A stretch of 7,881 nt of DNA from Bacteroidota bacterium. GTDB taxonomy: Bacteria > Zhuqueibacterota > JdFR-76 > DREG01. A program made the position numbers and the translations under genes. The notes beneath the pieces are model-generated. The model had not been told where the DNA came from and made no database searches. It was given only the letters and a program-made list of their open reading frames with translations. Where the stretch lies: positions 1-7,881 of the forward strand of contig JAUXJX010000071.1 of assembly GCA_030624545.1 (NCBI GenBank), written 5' to 3'. The number at the start of each line of letters is the position of its first letter. Position 1 is the first letter of the stretch. Shown here piece after piece: positions 1-7,729 of this stretch.

Positions 1-2
1 AT

Positions 3-1139
3 ACTTTTAAGCAGGAAGACGATCTCCCCAAAACACGCATTGATGAAAGAGACATCATGTTCTCCCGTAATCTCTTAAAAGTAGGGTCAGATCGGTTCAA
101 TGAGTATTATAAACAGTATCCGGAGCGAAAGGCCTTAGACGATCAGTTCAGGAGTCATCCCGGTCTTTTGCAAAAAGGAGCCGTGTTTTACGATCCCGTT
201 ACATCGGCTGCAACTGACGCCAGCTTTAAGACAGGAGCTGCCTTCCACAAAATGCTCGACGACGAGAAGTTACCGGCACCTCCGCAACAGGTTGATCCAA
301 CCAACATCACACATTTCATAAAAAAGTGGCTCAAAAGGTTGGGTGCTGTTTCTGTTGGCGTCACTGAACTACGGGATTACCACCTGTACTCTACAATTGG
401 TCGTGGTGAAAGATACGGAGAACCGGTTGAGTTAAACCATAAATATGCTATCGCGCTTACTGTAGAGATGGATAAATATTTCTTGGACCGGGCGCCAAAA
501 GGACCAACAGCTATGGAGTCGGCGCAGCAATACCTGAATTCAGGTACTGTCGCCGTGCAACTGGCAGAATTCATTCGCCAGCTTGGCTATTCCGCCCGTG
601 CTCATATTGATGGTAGTTACCGCGTTGTGTGTCCATTGGTAGCGCGTGATGCCGGTTTGGGCGAAATCGGCAGGATGGGTTTGTTGATGACCCCGGAGTT
701 GGGGCCGCGTGTGCGTCTGGCTGTTCTAACAACAGATTTACCGCTGGTTGTTGATAATAGAAAGCAGGACCACACCATGATCGACTTCTGCATTCAGTGT
801 AAAAAGTGTGCCGATGTATGCCCAAGCAATGCTATTTCTTTTGAAGACCGGGTAGCGATCGATGGTGCTTTGCGCTGGCAGATCGACTCGGAAGCCTGTT
901 TTACGCTCTGGTGTAAAATCGGCACGGACTGCGCGCGGTGTATGAGCGCCTGCCCGTATTCCCATCCGAATAACACCTTGCATAATATGGTACGCTTCGG
1001 TGTGAAGCGGTCTGGGCTATTTCGTAAGTTAGCTCTGAAATCGGATGATTTCTTCTATGGCCGCAAGCCTGCTCCATTGGAGCTCCCTGACTGGATGAAG
1101 GGTGTTACGGACAGTGAGAAGCGAGATGCGAGAAGCTAG
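3..1139 (+). CDS. Reductive-dehalogenase-superfamily iron-sulfur protein, 5' end missing
   Basis: Protein of the reductive dehalogenase/QueG-like superfamily, in which a corrinoid-binding domain is followed by two [4Fe-4S] clusters. Numbering from the first ATG at 57, the core motifs are YSTIGRG at 111-117 and GLGEIGR at 200-206, followed by a 'TDLPL' strand. The first cluster motif is C245-x2-C248-x2-C251-x3-C255-P. The second uses C292, C295 and C299-P with C281 or C286. The frame is open back to base 3 with no stop. Codons before the ATG read RIDERD-I-MFSR, which resembles the conserved N-terminus of relatives, so the ATG at 57 is probably internal and the true start lies left of the window. 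A TAT signal therefore cannot be judged. No rdhB-type membrane anchor follows before 1738. Substrate unknown: many relatives occur outside organohalide respirers, so dehalogenation is not established. Family call is strong, function is not. Confidence 0.85.
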   Translation, partial: TFKQEDDLPKTRIDERDIMFSRNLLKVGSDRFNEYYKQYPERKALDDQFRSHPGLLQKGAVFYDPVTSAATDASFKTGAAFHKMLDDEKLPAPPQQVDPTNITHFIKKWLKRLGAVSVGVTELRDYHLYSTIGRGERYGEPVELNHKYAIALTVEMDKYFLDRAPKGPTAMESAQQYLNSGTVAVQLAEFIRQLGYSARAHIDGSYRVVCPLVARDAGLGEIGRMGLLMTPELGPRVRLAVLTTDLPLVVDNRKQDHTMIDFCIQCKKCADVCPSNAISFEDRVAIDGALRWQIDSEACFTLWCKIGTDCARCMSACPYSHPNNTLHNMVRFGVKRSGLFRKLALKSDDFFYGRKPAPLELPDWMKGVTDSEKRDARS

Positions 1140-1174
1140 TCTAGATGATTTTTTCATGGATAATCAAAGTAGGC

Positions 1175-1189
1175 TGGGTTCATAACCCA
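1175..1189. repeat. Short perfect hairpin (6-bp stem, CAT loop)
   Basis: TGGGTT (1175-1180) and AACCCA (1184-1189) are exact reverse complements around CAT. It lies 35 bases after the stop of the dehalogenase-like gene. No T-run follows, so it is not a good intrinsic terminator. It also looks like the anticodon arm of a tRNA-Met (GGG-TTCATAA-CCC), but no acceptor, D or T arm is present in register around it. Confidence 0.4.
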
Positions 1190-1217
1190 TCACTGAACAA
1201 ATGCCTAACTTTCGTTT

Positions 1218-1294
1218 CAACTCGGACAAAACCTCGCTCGGCTTTTCTGAAAGTCGGAAGCTTATCTTGGCGGTTTTGCCGGTTAAACGAGTTG
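1218..1294. other. Nested inverted repeats: structured-RNA or DNA-hairpin candidate
   Basis: Three complementary pairs nest in order. CAACTCG (1218-1224) pairs with CGAGTTG (1288-1294). CAAAACC (1227-1233) pairs with GGTTTTG (1272-1278). The apex TCGGCTTT (1238-1245) pairs with AAAGTCGG (1250-1257) around TCTG, counting two G-U pairs. Together these give about 22 base pairs in a 77-nt element in a gene-free region. I recognise no known riboswitch or RNA family. No T-run follows on the + strand. The transcribed strand, if any, is unknown. Confidence 0.4.
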
Positions 1295-1330
1295 TTGCAA
1301 GCACTCCTTAATATCCTTTTCTTGTCTATG

Positions 1331-1350
1331 CACACTTTGTCAGAAGTGTG
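1331..1350. repeat. Perfect 7-bp inverted repeat
   Basis: CACACTT (1331-1337) and AAGTGTG (1344-1350) are exact reverse complements separated by six bases. It could be a small hairpin or a dimeric protein-binding site. No T-run follows. It sits 20 bases before the two 10-bp direct repeats. Confidence 0.4.
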
Positions 1351-1368
1351 AACTTCTCTCTGTCTTAT

Positions 1369-1392
1369 GGCACACAACGGCACACAACGGCA
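1369..1392. repeat. Two tandem 10-bp direct repeats (CACACAACGG)
   Basis: CACACAACGG occurs at 1371-1380 and again at 1381-1390, with GG before and CA after extending the periodicity to 24 bases. The pair lies about 75 bases left of the tRNA/tmRNA 3'-end-like sequence. Short direct repeats at that distance from an attachment core can be arm-type integrase sites; that role is inference only. Confidence 0.6.
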
Positions 1393-1454
1393 TTAGTTGG
1401 CAAATTTCTGTATTTTTTCAACTTATTGAAATAACAGGACTTGGGAAGACTAGA

Positions 1455-1484
1455 GGACGATAATTCGATTCCCGCCGTCTCCAC
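1455..1484 (+). other. tRNA/tmRNA 3'-end remnant, possible attachment (att) site
   Basis: Bases 1464-1470 read TTCGATT, a canonical T-loop. They are followed by CCCGC (3' T-stem strand), CGTCTCC (3' acceptor strand) and A, as at the end of a tRNA or tmRNA gene. GGACG at 1455-1459 also sits where tmRNA genes have it. The 5' T-stem strand is GATAA instead of the GCGGG needed to pair, and no 5' acceptor strand (GGAGACG-like) is found at tRNA distance. It therefore cannot be a working RNA gene as it stands. Duplicated 3' ends of this kind are left by tyrosine integrases at the far end of an integrated island. A strong terminator follows within five bases. Chance similarity is possible but unlikely, given the register of T-loop, stem and acceptor strand. 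Confidence 0.5.
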
Positions 1485-1487
1485 TCT

Positions 1488-1516
1488 AAAGCGCAGTTTG
1501 GTTTGAACTGCGCTTT
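1488..1516 (+). terminator. Strong intrinsic terminator
   Basis: AAAGCGCAGTT (1488-1498) and AACTGCGCTTT form a perfect 11-bp hairpin with a seven-base loop (TGGTTTG), ending in a TTTTT run. It directly follows the tRNA/tmRNA-like 3' end, as expected if it was the terminator of the original RNA gene. It separates the dehalogenase side from the kinase gene. The A-run before the stem would also allow function on the - strand. Confidence 0.85.
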
Positions 1517-1572
1517 TTATTGTCTTCACTGGATGCCACTCTGCCTCTCCGATATTGCCGTAAATCTTTGTA

Positions 1573-1600
1573 TTGGTCTAAGTTATTTGCCCGCTATTGT
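1573..1600 (+). promoter_or_regulatory. Weak sigma-70-like promoter candidate
   Basis: TTGGTC (1573-1578) and TATTGT (1595-1600) are separated by 16 bases, between the strong terminator and the leader ORF. The match is only 4/6 in each box. GATAAT at 1602-1607 is an alternative -10 box without a good -35. It is listed because transcription of the kinase must begin after the terminator at 1516. Confidence 0.2.
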
Positions 1601-1627
1601 CGATAATTTCTTATCAATGAGGTCTGC

Positions 1628-1741
1628 ATGCGCTTGCGAATCGGGGTGCATTCTGTCCTGAAAAAGATGGAAGGGAAGGAATCCGGAATTCTCCGCCCCA
1701 GTAGATATTGTTCTGAAATTCGAAAGAGATTCCCGCAATGA
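1628..1741 (+). CDS. Possible 37-aa leader ORF coupled to the kinase start
   Basis: ATG at 1628 opens a 37-codon frame ending in TGA at 1739-1741, which overlaps the kinase ATG (1738-1740) as ATGA, the classic arrangement for translational coupling. GAGGT at 1619-1623, four bases before the ATG, is a better Shine-Dalgarno sequence than anything before the kinase itself. The product would begin [17 protein letters not shown], is rich in Lys/Arg, and has no domain I recognise. The frame has a stop at 1604, so it is not part of a longer gene. An ORF this short can arise by chance; the ribosome site and ATGA overlap are what support it. Confidence 0.35.
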   Translation: MRLRIGVHSVLKKMEGKESGILRPSRYCSEIRKRFPQ

Positions 1742-4700
1742 GCGACCGACCGGCACCGGATCTGAGTGTTCGAAAATTGATCGATGGGTTGGGACAGGGC
1801 TTCGGCATCGTAGATGTGCATGAGAAATTTGCCTTTGTTAACCAGGATTTCTGCAAATTGCTGGGCTACACGTCGGAGGAATTGTTGGGCTCGAGTTTGT
1901 ATTCGATCTTTTCTTCCGAAGATCAGGGGGCGATAAAGCAGGTCTTCCAGGGCGGAGAAGCATCACAGACGTGCACGCTGAGTCTCAATCTGCAGACAAA
2001 AAACGGTATTAGAACCGTCGCAATGCGTCTTCAGCCAAACCGTACGGATGAGGACAATATTCTGGGGACGATCTGGGTTCTTCCGGCAGAGTTTAGCCCA
2101 TCCGCCGCTGCAAACGGTTCCAACGATGAAGAAGAAAAATTCCGCAGCCTTATAGAGAGCTCCCTCGACGGCATCTTCATCCAGGACGGGGAAAAATTCG
2201 TTTTCGTAAATCGGCAGATGTGCATCATCACCGGCTACTCCCGGGATGAATTGTGTCGAATCAGTGTCCACGATTTAGTCTATGAGGAAGATCGCGGCTA
2301 TGTAAAAGAGATCATGCGGGATCGCGCGCTCGGCAAAAAAGTGCCGGGGCGTTATCGCACCCGAATTATTCGCCGGGATGGCACCATGCGTCATTGTGAA
2401 GTGGCCGCGAGTACCCTGGCCCATGGGGATCAGAGTTTGGCCCAGGGGTCTATTCGTGATATTACCGAGCAGATGCTGGTGGAGCAGGCTTACAAGGAAT
2501 CCGAGTTGCGCTTTCGAATGCTCTCTCAGTCGGCAAGCGATGCTATCATAACCTTTAACCGGGAAAGGCAGATTGTATTCTTCAATGAGGCCGCGGAAGA
2601 ACAGTTCGGATATTCCGGGCTTGAAGCCATCGGCCTTCAGTTCGATGCGTTGGTACCGAAGGGACTCTCCACTCAACTCAAGAAACAGATGGAAGCACAT
2701 TTGGGCGCCGGCAGCAGCCGCGTATTTGACAAATCCGTGGACCTGCAGGGCACTCGAAAAGACGGGTCCTCATTCCCTCTCGAATTGTCTCTCTCCGTAT
2801 GGGAATCCTCGGACGGCCATTATTTCTCTGCCATAATGCGGGACATATCCGAGCGAAAAGAAACTGAGAATAAGATCAGCCGGATGAATGCAATCCTCCG
2901 TGCCCAACAAGAAGCCACTTTCGACGGCATCCTGGTGGTGGATCGCGAAGGCCAGATTCTGAGCCACAACAGCCACTTTTTGAAAATCTGGGATCTCTCT
3001 AAACAACAAGTCAAGAATATGAGTCTCGACAAGCTGTCTGAATACCAAACCAAGAGCTTGAAAAATGCAGGTAAGTTCAAGAACTGGCTAAAACAGGTCA
3101 AATCAAATCCCGAAGCGAGCCGCCAGAACGACGTTCTGCGATTTGAAGATGGCCGGATCGTTTCCATGAATTCTTTGCCGGTAAGAGGCCATGACGGCAC
3201 AATTTATGGCCGCGCGTCCTATTATGAAGACATCACCCAGAAAGTAAAGAAGGACGAAGAACTGAACCGGATGTATGAGGAGACGCTTGAGTGGAAGAAC
3301 TCACTGGAGATCATCAATAAGCTGTCGGAGGTCTTGAACCAGATGCTGAGCGTGGAACAAATAGCCTCCGCGCTTTCCGAGAAAGCACAGAATTTGTTCA
3401 ATTTCGAGAACTGCTGGGTTTGGCTCTGGAACGATGATACAAACGAATTGTACCCTGCCCTGGGGGAAGAGACAATTTCCCGAGGGAAAAAGGGGAATGG
3501 ATCTGTTTTAAGGGTCAACCCGGGAGAGGGCGTGGTTGGCTGGGTTCTCGAAAGTGGGGAAGGATTGCTATTGAACGATCTGGAAGCCGATAGTCGCAGT
3601 AGCAAGGAACCCTGTGCGCTGGGCGAATCGGCGTCAATGATTGCTGTACCTCTCAACTTCGAGACCAGGAAAATCGGTGTGCTCGCGGTAACCCGGAGGG
3701 GAAAGAATCAGTTCGAACAAAAACATCTACAATTCCTGAATATTCTTGCCAGGCAGGCTGCGGTGGCCATCCAAAACGCTCTTTTATTGGAAGAGGAAAA
3801 GAGCAGGGCAGACCATTTTTACCTGATCCATCAGGTCACCAGAAGTATTGCCGACACCCTCGATTTCGACACCCTCGCTCAAAAAGTAACGCAGGCCCTG
3901 AGGAAGAATTTTCACCTTACGGATGTGGTTCTTTTGATTTATGATGACGAGACAGGTGCATTAACCGTGGCACAAAGGGCGGGAGAGCACTCCAGAACCA
4001 TTCCGGTGGGCAAGCAGCAGATCATTGACAAGAAGTTGTTCGCCGAGGCAGTGCAAAAAAACGAGCTTTTTGTCATTCCGGATACCGATGATCCGTCCGG
4101 CTATTTGTCGGTCATTCCCGGTGGCGGCTCCGATTTGCTGGTTCCGCTGAAGGCAAGAAACAGGCTAATGGGGCTCCTGGTTATTCGGGCCGACAATCTG
4201 TCCGAATTTCCTGAGAGCGACCGTAACGCGATAAGAATCCTGTCGGACCAACTGGCCATCGCTCTTGAAAATTCCCGGCTCTATGTGAGCCAAAAGACAA
4301 ATGCGGAGCTTGCCCGGAGCGCCAACGAAGCAAAGAGCGAGTTTCTTGCCAACATGAGCCACGAAATCCGCACCCCCATGAATGGCATCATTGGCATGAC
4401 CGAGCTTCTTTTTGATACAGGTTTGGATGCGGAGCAGAAAGAGTTCGCCCAGGCGGTACAGATCAGTGCAGATTCGCTGCTCACCGTGATCAATGATATA
4501 CTGGATTTTTCCAAGATCGAGGCAGGAAAGCTGGATCTGGAAATGATCGATTTTGATTTGCGCTTAACCATCGAAAGCATGGTTGATTCCCTTGCACTCC
4601 GGGCGCAGAGTAAGGGCCTTGAGATTGGCTGCTTCATCGACCATGAAGTCCCGTCTGCTCTAATCGGTGATCCCGGCAGGCTTCGCCAGATTCTCATCAA

Positions 4701-6276
4701 CCTGCTTGGAAATGCAATCAAGTTTACTTCAGGCGGAGAAATGGTTCTCAAGGTCGCACCAAAGGAAGAGTCAGATAAGGACGTGGTGCTGGAGTTTTCC
4801 GTAACCGACACGGGAATTGGGATACCCAAAAGGCGCCTCGACAAAATCTTCGATAGTTTTACGCAGGCCGACGGCTCCACTACCAGACGGTACGGCGGAA
4901 CAGGCTTGGGCCTCTCCATCTCCAAACAACTAGTGGAAATGATGGGGGGTGAGATCTCCGCTCAAAGCGAGGAAGGAAAGGGTAGTTGTTTTTCTTTCCT
5001 GGCGCCATTTAAGAAGCAAGAAGGCGGTAAAGGCGAAACTCCGGCGCTCTATGCAGATTTGGAAGATCTGCCCATAATGATCGTGGATGATAACCAGTCG
5101 AACCGCATGATTCTGACCTCGTATCTGCGCAGTTTCGGTGCACGGCCCAATGAAGCGGAGTCCGGCGTTGACGCCTTTCAGAAAATTACTCTCGCCCATG
5201 CCACCGATGAGGAATTCAAACTGGTTCTGATGGACGCTCACATGCCGGGCATGGACGGCTACCAGACGATCAAGCTGATTCGCGATGCCCCCAAAATCAA
5301 AGATATCCCCATCATTGTTTTGGCCTCAGTCGGAGAGCGTGGAGACGCAAAGCGATTCCGCGAATTGGGATGTGTGGGATATCTGACCAAACCGGTAAAA
5401 CAGTCTCAGCTTCACGACGTCCTGCAAGCGGTTGTTAGTGGGGCTGCACCCCGGACAGAGTCTGATCCAATACTGACCTGGCACTCCCTCAAGGAGGTCA
5501 GGAAGAAAAACCTACGAATTCTTTTGGCTGAAGATCATCCGGTCAATAAACTGTTGGCCATAAAGATTCTGGAAAGAGGCGGCTATCATGCCGATTCGGT
5601 CAGCAGTGGAAAGGAAGCCCTGGAGGCGGTCAAACACAAGAAATACGACCTTATCTTGATGGATGTGCAAATGCCTGAAATGGATGGCTTCGAGGCAACC
5701 GGCCATATACGAGAGTTGGAAAAGAATGGTGGACACATTCCAATTATCGCGATGACGGCACATGCAATGAAGGGTGACGATCAGCGCTGCTTCGATGCCG
5801 GCATGGACGACTATATCTCCAAACCGGTAAAACCGGAGGTGCTTTTCGAGATCATCAGCAAGTGGACAGATACTAAAGCTGAAATTCCAAAACAGGAGCA
5901 AAGCAAAGCTGAATTGCCAGAGCAAACCGAAGAGCCGGTCGATTTGTCAACGCTTTTGGATTCCGTCGGCGACGATGAAAAAGTTATCGCACAATTGGTC
6001 GATATCTTTCTTGAGAACTCCCGGCAGAGGGTGACGATGCTGCAGAAAGCCATAGACTCCGGAGATACGGCCGAGATTGGGAGCCAGACACACGCCTTTA
6101 AAGGTGCAAGCGGGAGCATTGGGGCTATGCCCTTGTTTGAATTGTGCCGGGAGCTTGAAATGCTGTTAAAGGATGGAAAGATGATGGAGCTGGCGCGATG
6201 CTACCAGATGATTTCCGCTGAGTTCGAAAGGGTCGAGGAATTCTTCAAAAACCGCCTTCACTCGGCGAGTGATTAA
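1738..6276 (+). CDS. Soluble hybrid sensor histidine kinase, PAS4-GAF2-HisKA-HATPase-REC2-HPt
   Basis: A 1512-residue phosphorelay kinase. Order: PAS about 9-118, 131-252, 256-374 and 382-508; GAF about 522-690 and 693-848; a helical linker; HisKA with phospho-acceptor H875 in [11 protein letters not shown]; HATPase_c with N988/N992 (N box), DTGIGIP at 1024-1030 and GTGLGL at 1054-1059; REC1 (D1117, D1118, D1166, K1218); REC2 (E1265, D1266, D1309, K1362); HPt with H1452 in THAFKGASG. Expected flow is H875 to a receiver Asp, then H1452, then a separate regulator, as in BarA/ArcB-type kinases. There is no signal peptide or membrane segment, so it should sense a cytoplasmic or diffusible cue. 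ATG 1738 is the only good start: the frame has a TGA at 1714, and only a weak AAAGAG lies upstream. In REC1 the usual Thr/Ser before the 'S-x-G' loop is A1196. No response-regulator gene is adjacent, so output is unknown. Family assignment is very secure. Confidence 0.97.
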   Translation: MSDRPAPDLSVRKLIDGLGQGFGIVDVHEKFAFVNQDFCKLLGYTSEELLGSSLYSIFSSEDQGAIKQVFQGGEASQTCTLSLNLQTKNGIRTVAMRLQPNRTDEDNILGTIWVLPAEFSPSAAANGSNDEEEKFRSLIESSLDGIFIQDGEKFVFVNRQMCIITGYSRDELCRISVHDLVYEEDRGYVKEIMRDRALGKKVPGRYRTRIIRRDGTMRHCEVAASTLAHGDQSLAQGSIRDITEQMLVEQAYKESELRFRMLSQSASDAIITFNRERQIVFFNEAAEEQFGYSGLEAIGLQFDALVPKGLSTQLKKQMEAHLGAGSSRVFDKSVDLQGTRKDGSSFPLELSLSVWESSDGHYFSAIMRDISERKETENKISRMNAILRAQQEATFDGILVVDREGQILSHNSHFLKIWDLSKQQVKNMSLDKLSEYQTKSLKNAGKFKNWLKQVKSNPEASRQNDVLRFEDGRIVSMNSLPVRGHDGTIYGRASYYEDITQKVKKDEELNRMYEETLEWKNSLEIINKLSEVLNQMLSVEQIASALSEKAQNLFNFENCWVWLWNDDTNELYPALGEETISRGKKGNGSVLRVNPGEGVVGWVLESGEGLLLNDLEADSRSSKEPCALGESASMIAVPLNFETRKIGVLAVTRRGKNQFEQKHLQFLNILARQAAVAIQNALLLEEEKSRADHFYLIHQVTRSIADTLDFDTLAQKVTQALRKNFHLTDVVLLIYDDETGALTVAQRAGEHSRTIPVGKQQIIDKKLFAEAVQKNELFVIPDTDDPSGYLSVIPGGGSDLLVPLKARNRLMGLLVIRADNLSEFPESDRNAIRILSDQLAIALENSRLYVSQKTNAELARSANEAKSEFLANMSHEIRTPMNGIIGMTELLFDTGLDAEQKEFAQAVQISADSLLTVINDILDFSKIEAGKLDLEMIDFDLRLTIESMVDSLALRAQSKGLEIGCFIDHEVPSALIGDPGRLRQILINLLGNAIKFTSGGEMVLKVAPKEESDKDVVLEFSVTDTGIGIPKRRLDKIFDSFTQADGSTTRRYGGTGLGLSISKQLVEMMGGEISAQSEEGKGSCFSFLAPFKKQEGGKGETPALYADLEDLPIMIVDDNQSNRMILTSYLRSFGARPNEAESGVDAFQKITLAHATDEEFKLVLMDAHMPGMDGYQTIKLIRDAPKIKDIPIIVLASVGERGDAKRFRELGCVGYLTKPVKQSQLHDVLQAVVSGAAPRTESDPILTWHSLKEVRKKNLRILLAEDHPVNKLLAIKILERGGYHADSVSSGKEALEAVKHKKYDLILMDVQMPEMDGFEATGHIRELEKNGGHIPIIAMTAHAMKGDDQRCFDAGMDDYISKPVKPEVLFEIISKWTDTKAEIPKQEQSKAELPEQTEEPVDLSTLLDSVGDDEKVIAQLVDIFLENSRQRVTMLQKAIDSGDTAEIGSQTHAFKGASGSIGAMPLFELCRELEMLLKDGKMMELARCYQMISAEFERVEEFFKNRLHSASD
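5875..5934 (+). repeat. In-frame 10-residue duplicated linker in the kinase
   Basis: Residues 1380-1389 ([10 protein letters not shown]) and 1390-1399 ([10 protein letters not shown]) are an imperfect tandem repeat between REC2 and the HPt domain. It is charged and Gln-rich, as flexible linkers are, and probably arose by a 30-bp duplication. Confidence 0.6.
6258..6272 (+). other. Hairpin over the kinase stop codon
   Basis: TCACTC and GAGTGA form a perfect 6-bp stem with a GGC loop ending two bases before the TAA at 6274-6276. A second weaker stem, AATAC/GTATT (6280-6295), follows. No clear T-run is present, so termination here is possible but unproven. Confidence 0.3.
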
Positions 6277-6311
6277 CAGAATACTAGCCTGTATTATTCA
6301 CAAAAATCTCT

Positions 6312-6466
6312 CGCAAAGACTCTCTACGAGTCGTAAACCTAAGTGCTAAGAATATTAAAAATACATTGCAAGCTCGCTTTCCAAAAGACTGTTAGGCAAT
6401 GAGTTCACATTTTCTTGTTAATTTCTATATTCTTAATCCTTTGCGTTCTTTGCGCCTTTGCGTGAG
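6312..6466. repeat. CTTTGCG repeat cluster with an inverted copy
   Basis: CTTTGCG occurs three times at 6439-6445, 6448-6454 and 6456-6462, spaced nine and eight bases and followed by TGAG. The reverse complement CGCAAAG lies at 6312-6318, preceded by CTCT, so the two ends roughly mirror each other across about 150 bases. From memory, intergenic repeats of this CTTTGCG-CTTTGCG form recur in many environmental genomes. The gene-free stretch 6277-6626 holds nothing else I can name. Confidence 0.5.
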
Positions 6467-6626
6467 TGAATTATTCAAGTTAGAAAAAGTACCGCAGTTG
6501 AGTCAATCTCTCGCCCCTCCCGAGCAACGAAAAACAAACATTTAGCGGCACCGGCGCTTAAGAGTTTTGTTTGCTTCTCAGCCAATTATTTTCTAATCTT
6601 ATCCAAACCGCTGACCCGTTTTTATC

Positions 6627-6863
6627 TTGATTTCCAGCAGCGTCTGGTGGCTTGGCACATTCTTAGCCGCCAGTATTTTAAGAATATTGTATATCCTGGT
6701 TTTCCGCTATGAAATGGTTTTTGAAAATTCCGCGAATCGATCTATCGGGTTGGGCTCCGTCCGAAACCTGGGAGAACCTTTTGAAAGTCTGGTCGGCAGC
6801 CGGGATTCGCGGCCTTATACTTCCCGTTGGATTGAGCCAGAATTCAGGGAAAGACCTCGATGA
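6627..6863 (+). other. Out-of-frame hydrophobic ORF overlapping the next gene
   Basis: A TTG-initiated frame encodes a hydrophobic stretch, WWLGTFLAASILRILYILVF, ending at about 6698, just before the TIM-barrel gene's ATG at 6709 in the next frame. Beyond that point it only shadows that gene. The segment looks like a signal anchor. It could be the original N-terminus of the downstream protein, separated by a one-base frameshift, the remnant of a membrane-protein gene, or chance. No ribosome site precedes it. Confidence 0.25.
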
Positions 6864-7713
6864 GATTTCCGCATTAATGGAACATGCTAAAACGAACGAA
6901 CTTCAGGCCTGGATTGTACTTCCCATCCTTAACAACCGAAGCCTCTATGAGCAACATGAAGAGGAAAGACCCCGGCATCGCCATGGCAAGCAATTTGACT
7001 TTCCCGCCTGGTTTGCTCCAATTTGTCCATCCAGCCGGCGGATTAGGAATCTCATAAGCGAAATTCTGTCAAATCCGCTGATAAGTCTTCCCTATGATGT
7101 CCTACTTCTGGATTATCTGCGAATACCCTACTTTTGGGAAAAGTGGGGGAATACGGTTCCCGAATCGGAGTGGCCGCCTTTTTGCTATTGCGAGCGATGT
7201 GTTAATGATTTTCACGCCGAAACGGGGCTGTATCTTGATTTTGCCACACCGGAGCAGTGGCAAAGATGGCAGTGCAGCGTTATTCTTGATCTGCTGGGTC
7301 AATTGCAGAAAGAAGTGAAGCAGGCACGCCCAAGAATAAGCCTTGGGGTTCAGGTTCTTCCGTTGGTTTCTCAAATGGACCGGTCAATCAGGTCAGAATG
7401 GATAGGTCAGAATTTGCGAGCGCTGCAAAAGTACGCCGATTTTTTCAGTCCACAGTTATACAGTAACCTTTTGGACTGGCATGAGGATGAATTGCTCTCT
7501 TACCTCGTTCAATTTGTGAACCACGAACGAATGCCGGTAATTCCGTCGTTCCAGGTTTCTCCCACCCGCTGGGATCGCGGGGTGGATGAATCTTCTCAGA
7601 ACATTAGGCGATTGAAAAGGAGATTGAGGCCCCTTGGCATTGAATCGGCTACCCTTTTTCACGCCAAAAACCTGTCAAGCCTTGCGGAGATAATCAGGAT
7701 TCTAGGGGATTGA
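6709..7713 (+). CDS. TIM-barrel glycosyl-hydrolase-like protein with CxCxxC motif
   Basis: A 334-residue protein with the pattern of putative (beta/alpha)8 glycosyl-hydrolase-like families (GHL/DUF4015-type). An early strand reads GIRGLILPVG, then LQAWIVLP, then the strand YDVLLLDYLRIPYF (129-142) in which D135 is the likely active-site or binding residue. Next come the cysteine motif FCYCERC with C159, C161 and C164, a strand ISLGVQVLP, and FFSPQLYSN near the end of the barrel. In relatives the CxCxxC segment follows the 'LDxxR' strand and may bind metal. The ATG at 6709 follows an in-frame TAA at 6679; no ribosome site is visible. No signal peptide is encoded in this frame, though a hydrophobic segment lies just upstream in another frame. 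Substrate and reaction are unknown; I would not name a GH family. Confidence 0.7.
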   Translation: MKWFLKIPRIDLSGWAPSETWENLLKVWSAAGIRGLILPVGLSQNSGKDLDEISALMEHAKTNELQAWIVLPILNNRSLYEQHEEERPRHRHGKQFDFPAWFAPICPSSRRIRNLISEILSNPLISLPYDVLLLDYLRIPYFWEKWGNTVPESEWPPFCYCERCVNDFHAETGLYLDFATPEQWQRWQCSVILDLLGQLQKEVKQARPRISLGVQVLPLVSQMDRSIRSEWIGQNLRALQKYADFFSPQLYSNLLDWHEDELLSYLVQFVNHERMPVIPSFQVSPTRWDRGVDESSQNIRRLKRRLRPLGIESATLFHAKNLSSLAEIIRILGD

Positions 7714-7729
7714 TCTCCTCGAATGCTCG

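Noticed and set aside
1165..1200. tRNA-Met-like anticodon arm
   Set aside because: Only the anticodon hairpin matches; no cloverleaf can be built around it.
1203..1288. Integron attC-like boxes: GCCTAAC (1203-1209) and GTTAAAC (1282-1288) 86 bases apart
   Set aside because: They fit the RYYYAAC/GTTRRRY consensus but are not complementary at two positions. The inner stems are at the wrong spacing for L boxes, and no cassette or IntI gene is present.
1145..1351. 68-codon + strand ORF after the dehalogenase-like gene
   Set aside because: It overlaps the structured spacer, has no ribosome site or recognisable domain, and is opposed by an equally long ORF on the other strand.
1140..1484. Complete tmRNA gene ending at 1484
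   Set aside because: No 5' tRNA-like half, no tag-peptide frame, and an unpaired T-stem; only the 3' end matches.
4281..4925. 214-codon antisense ORF inside the kinase gene
   Set aside because: It lies opposite the highly conserved HisKA/HATPase region, whose + strand reading is unambiguous. It is a codon-bias shadow.
6567..6599. Promoter-like TTGTTT/TTGCTT and TAATCT before the TIM-barrel gene
   Set aside because: The matches are too weak to distinguish from AT-rich background.
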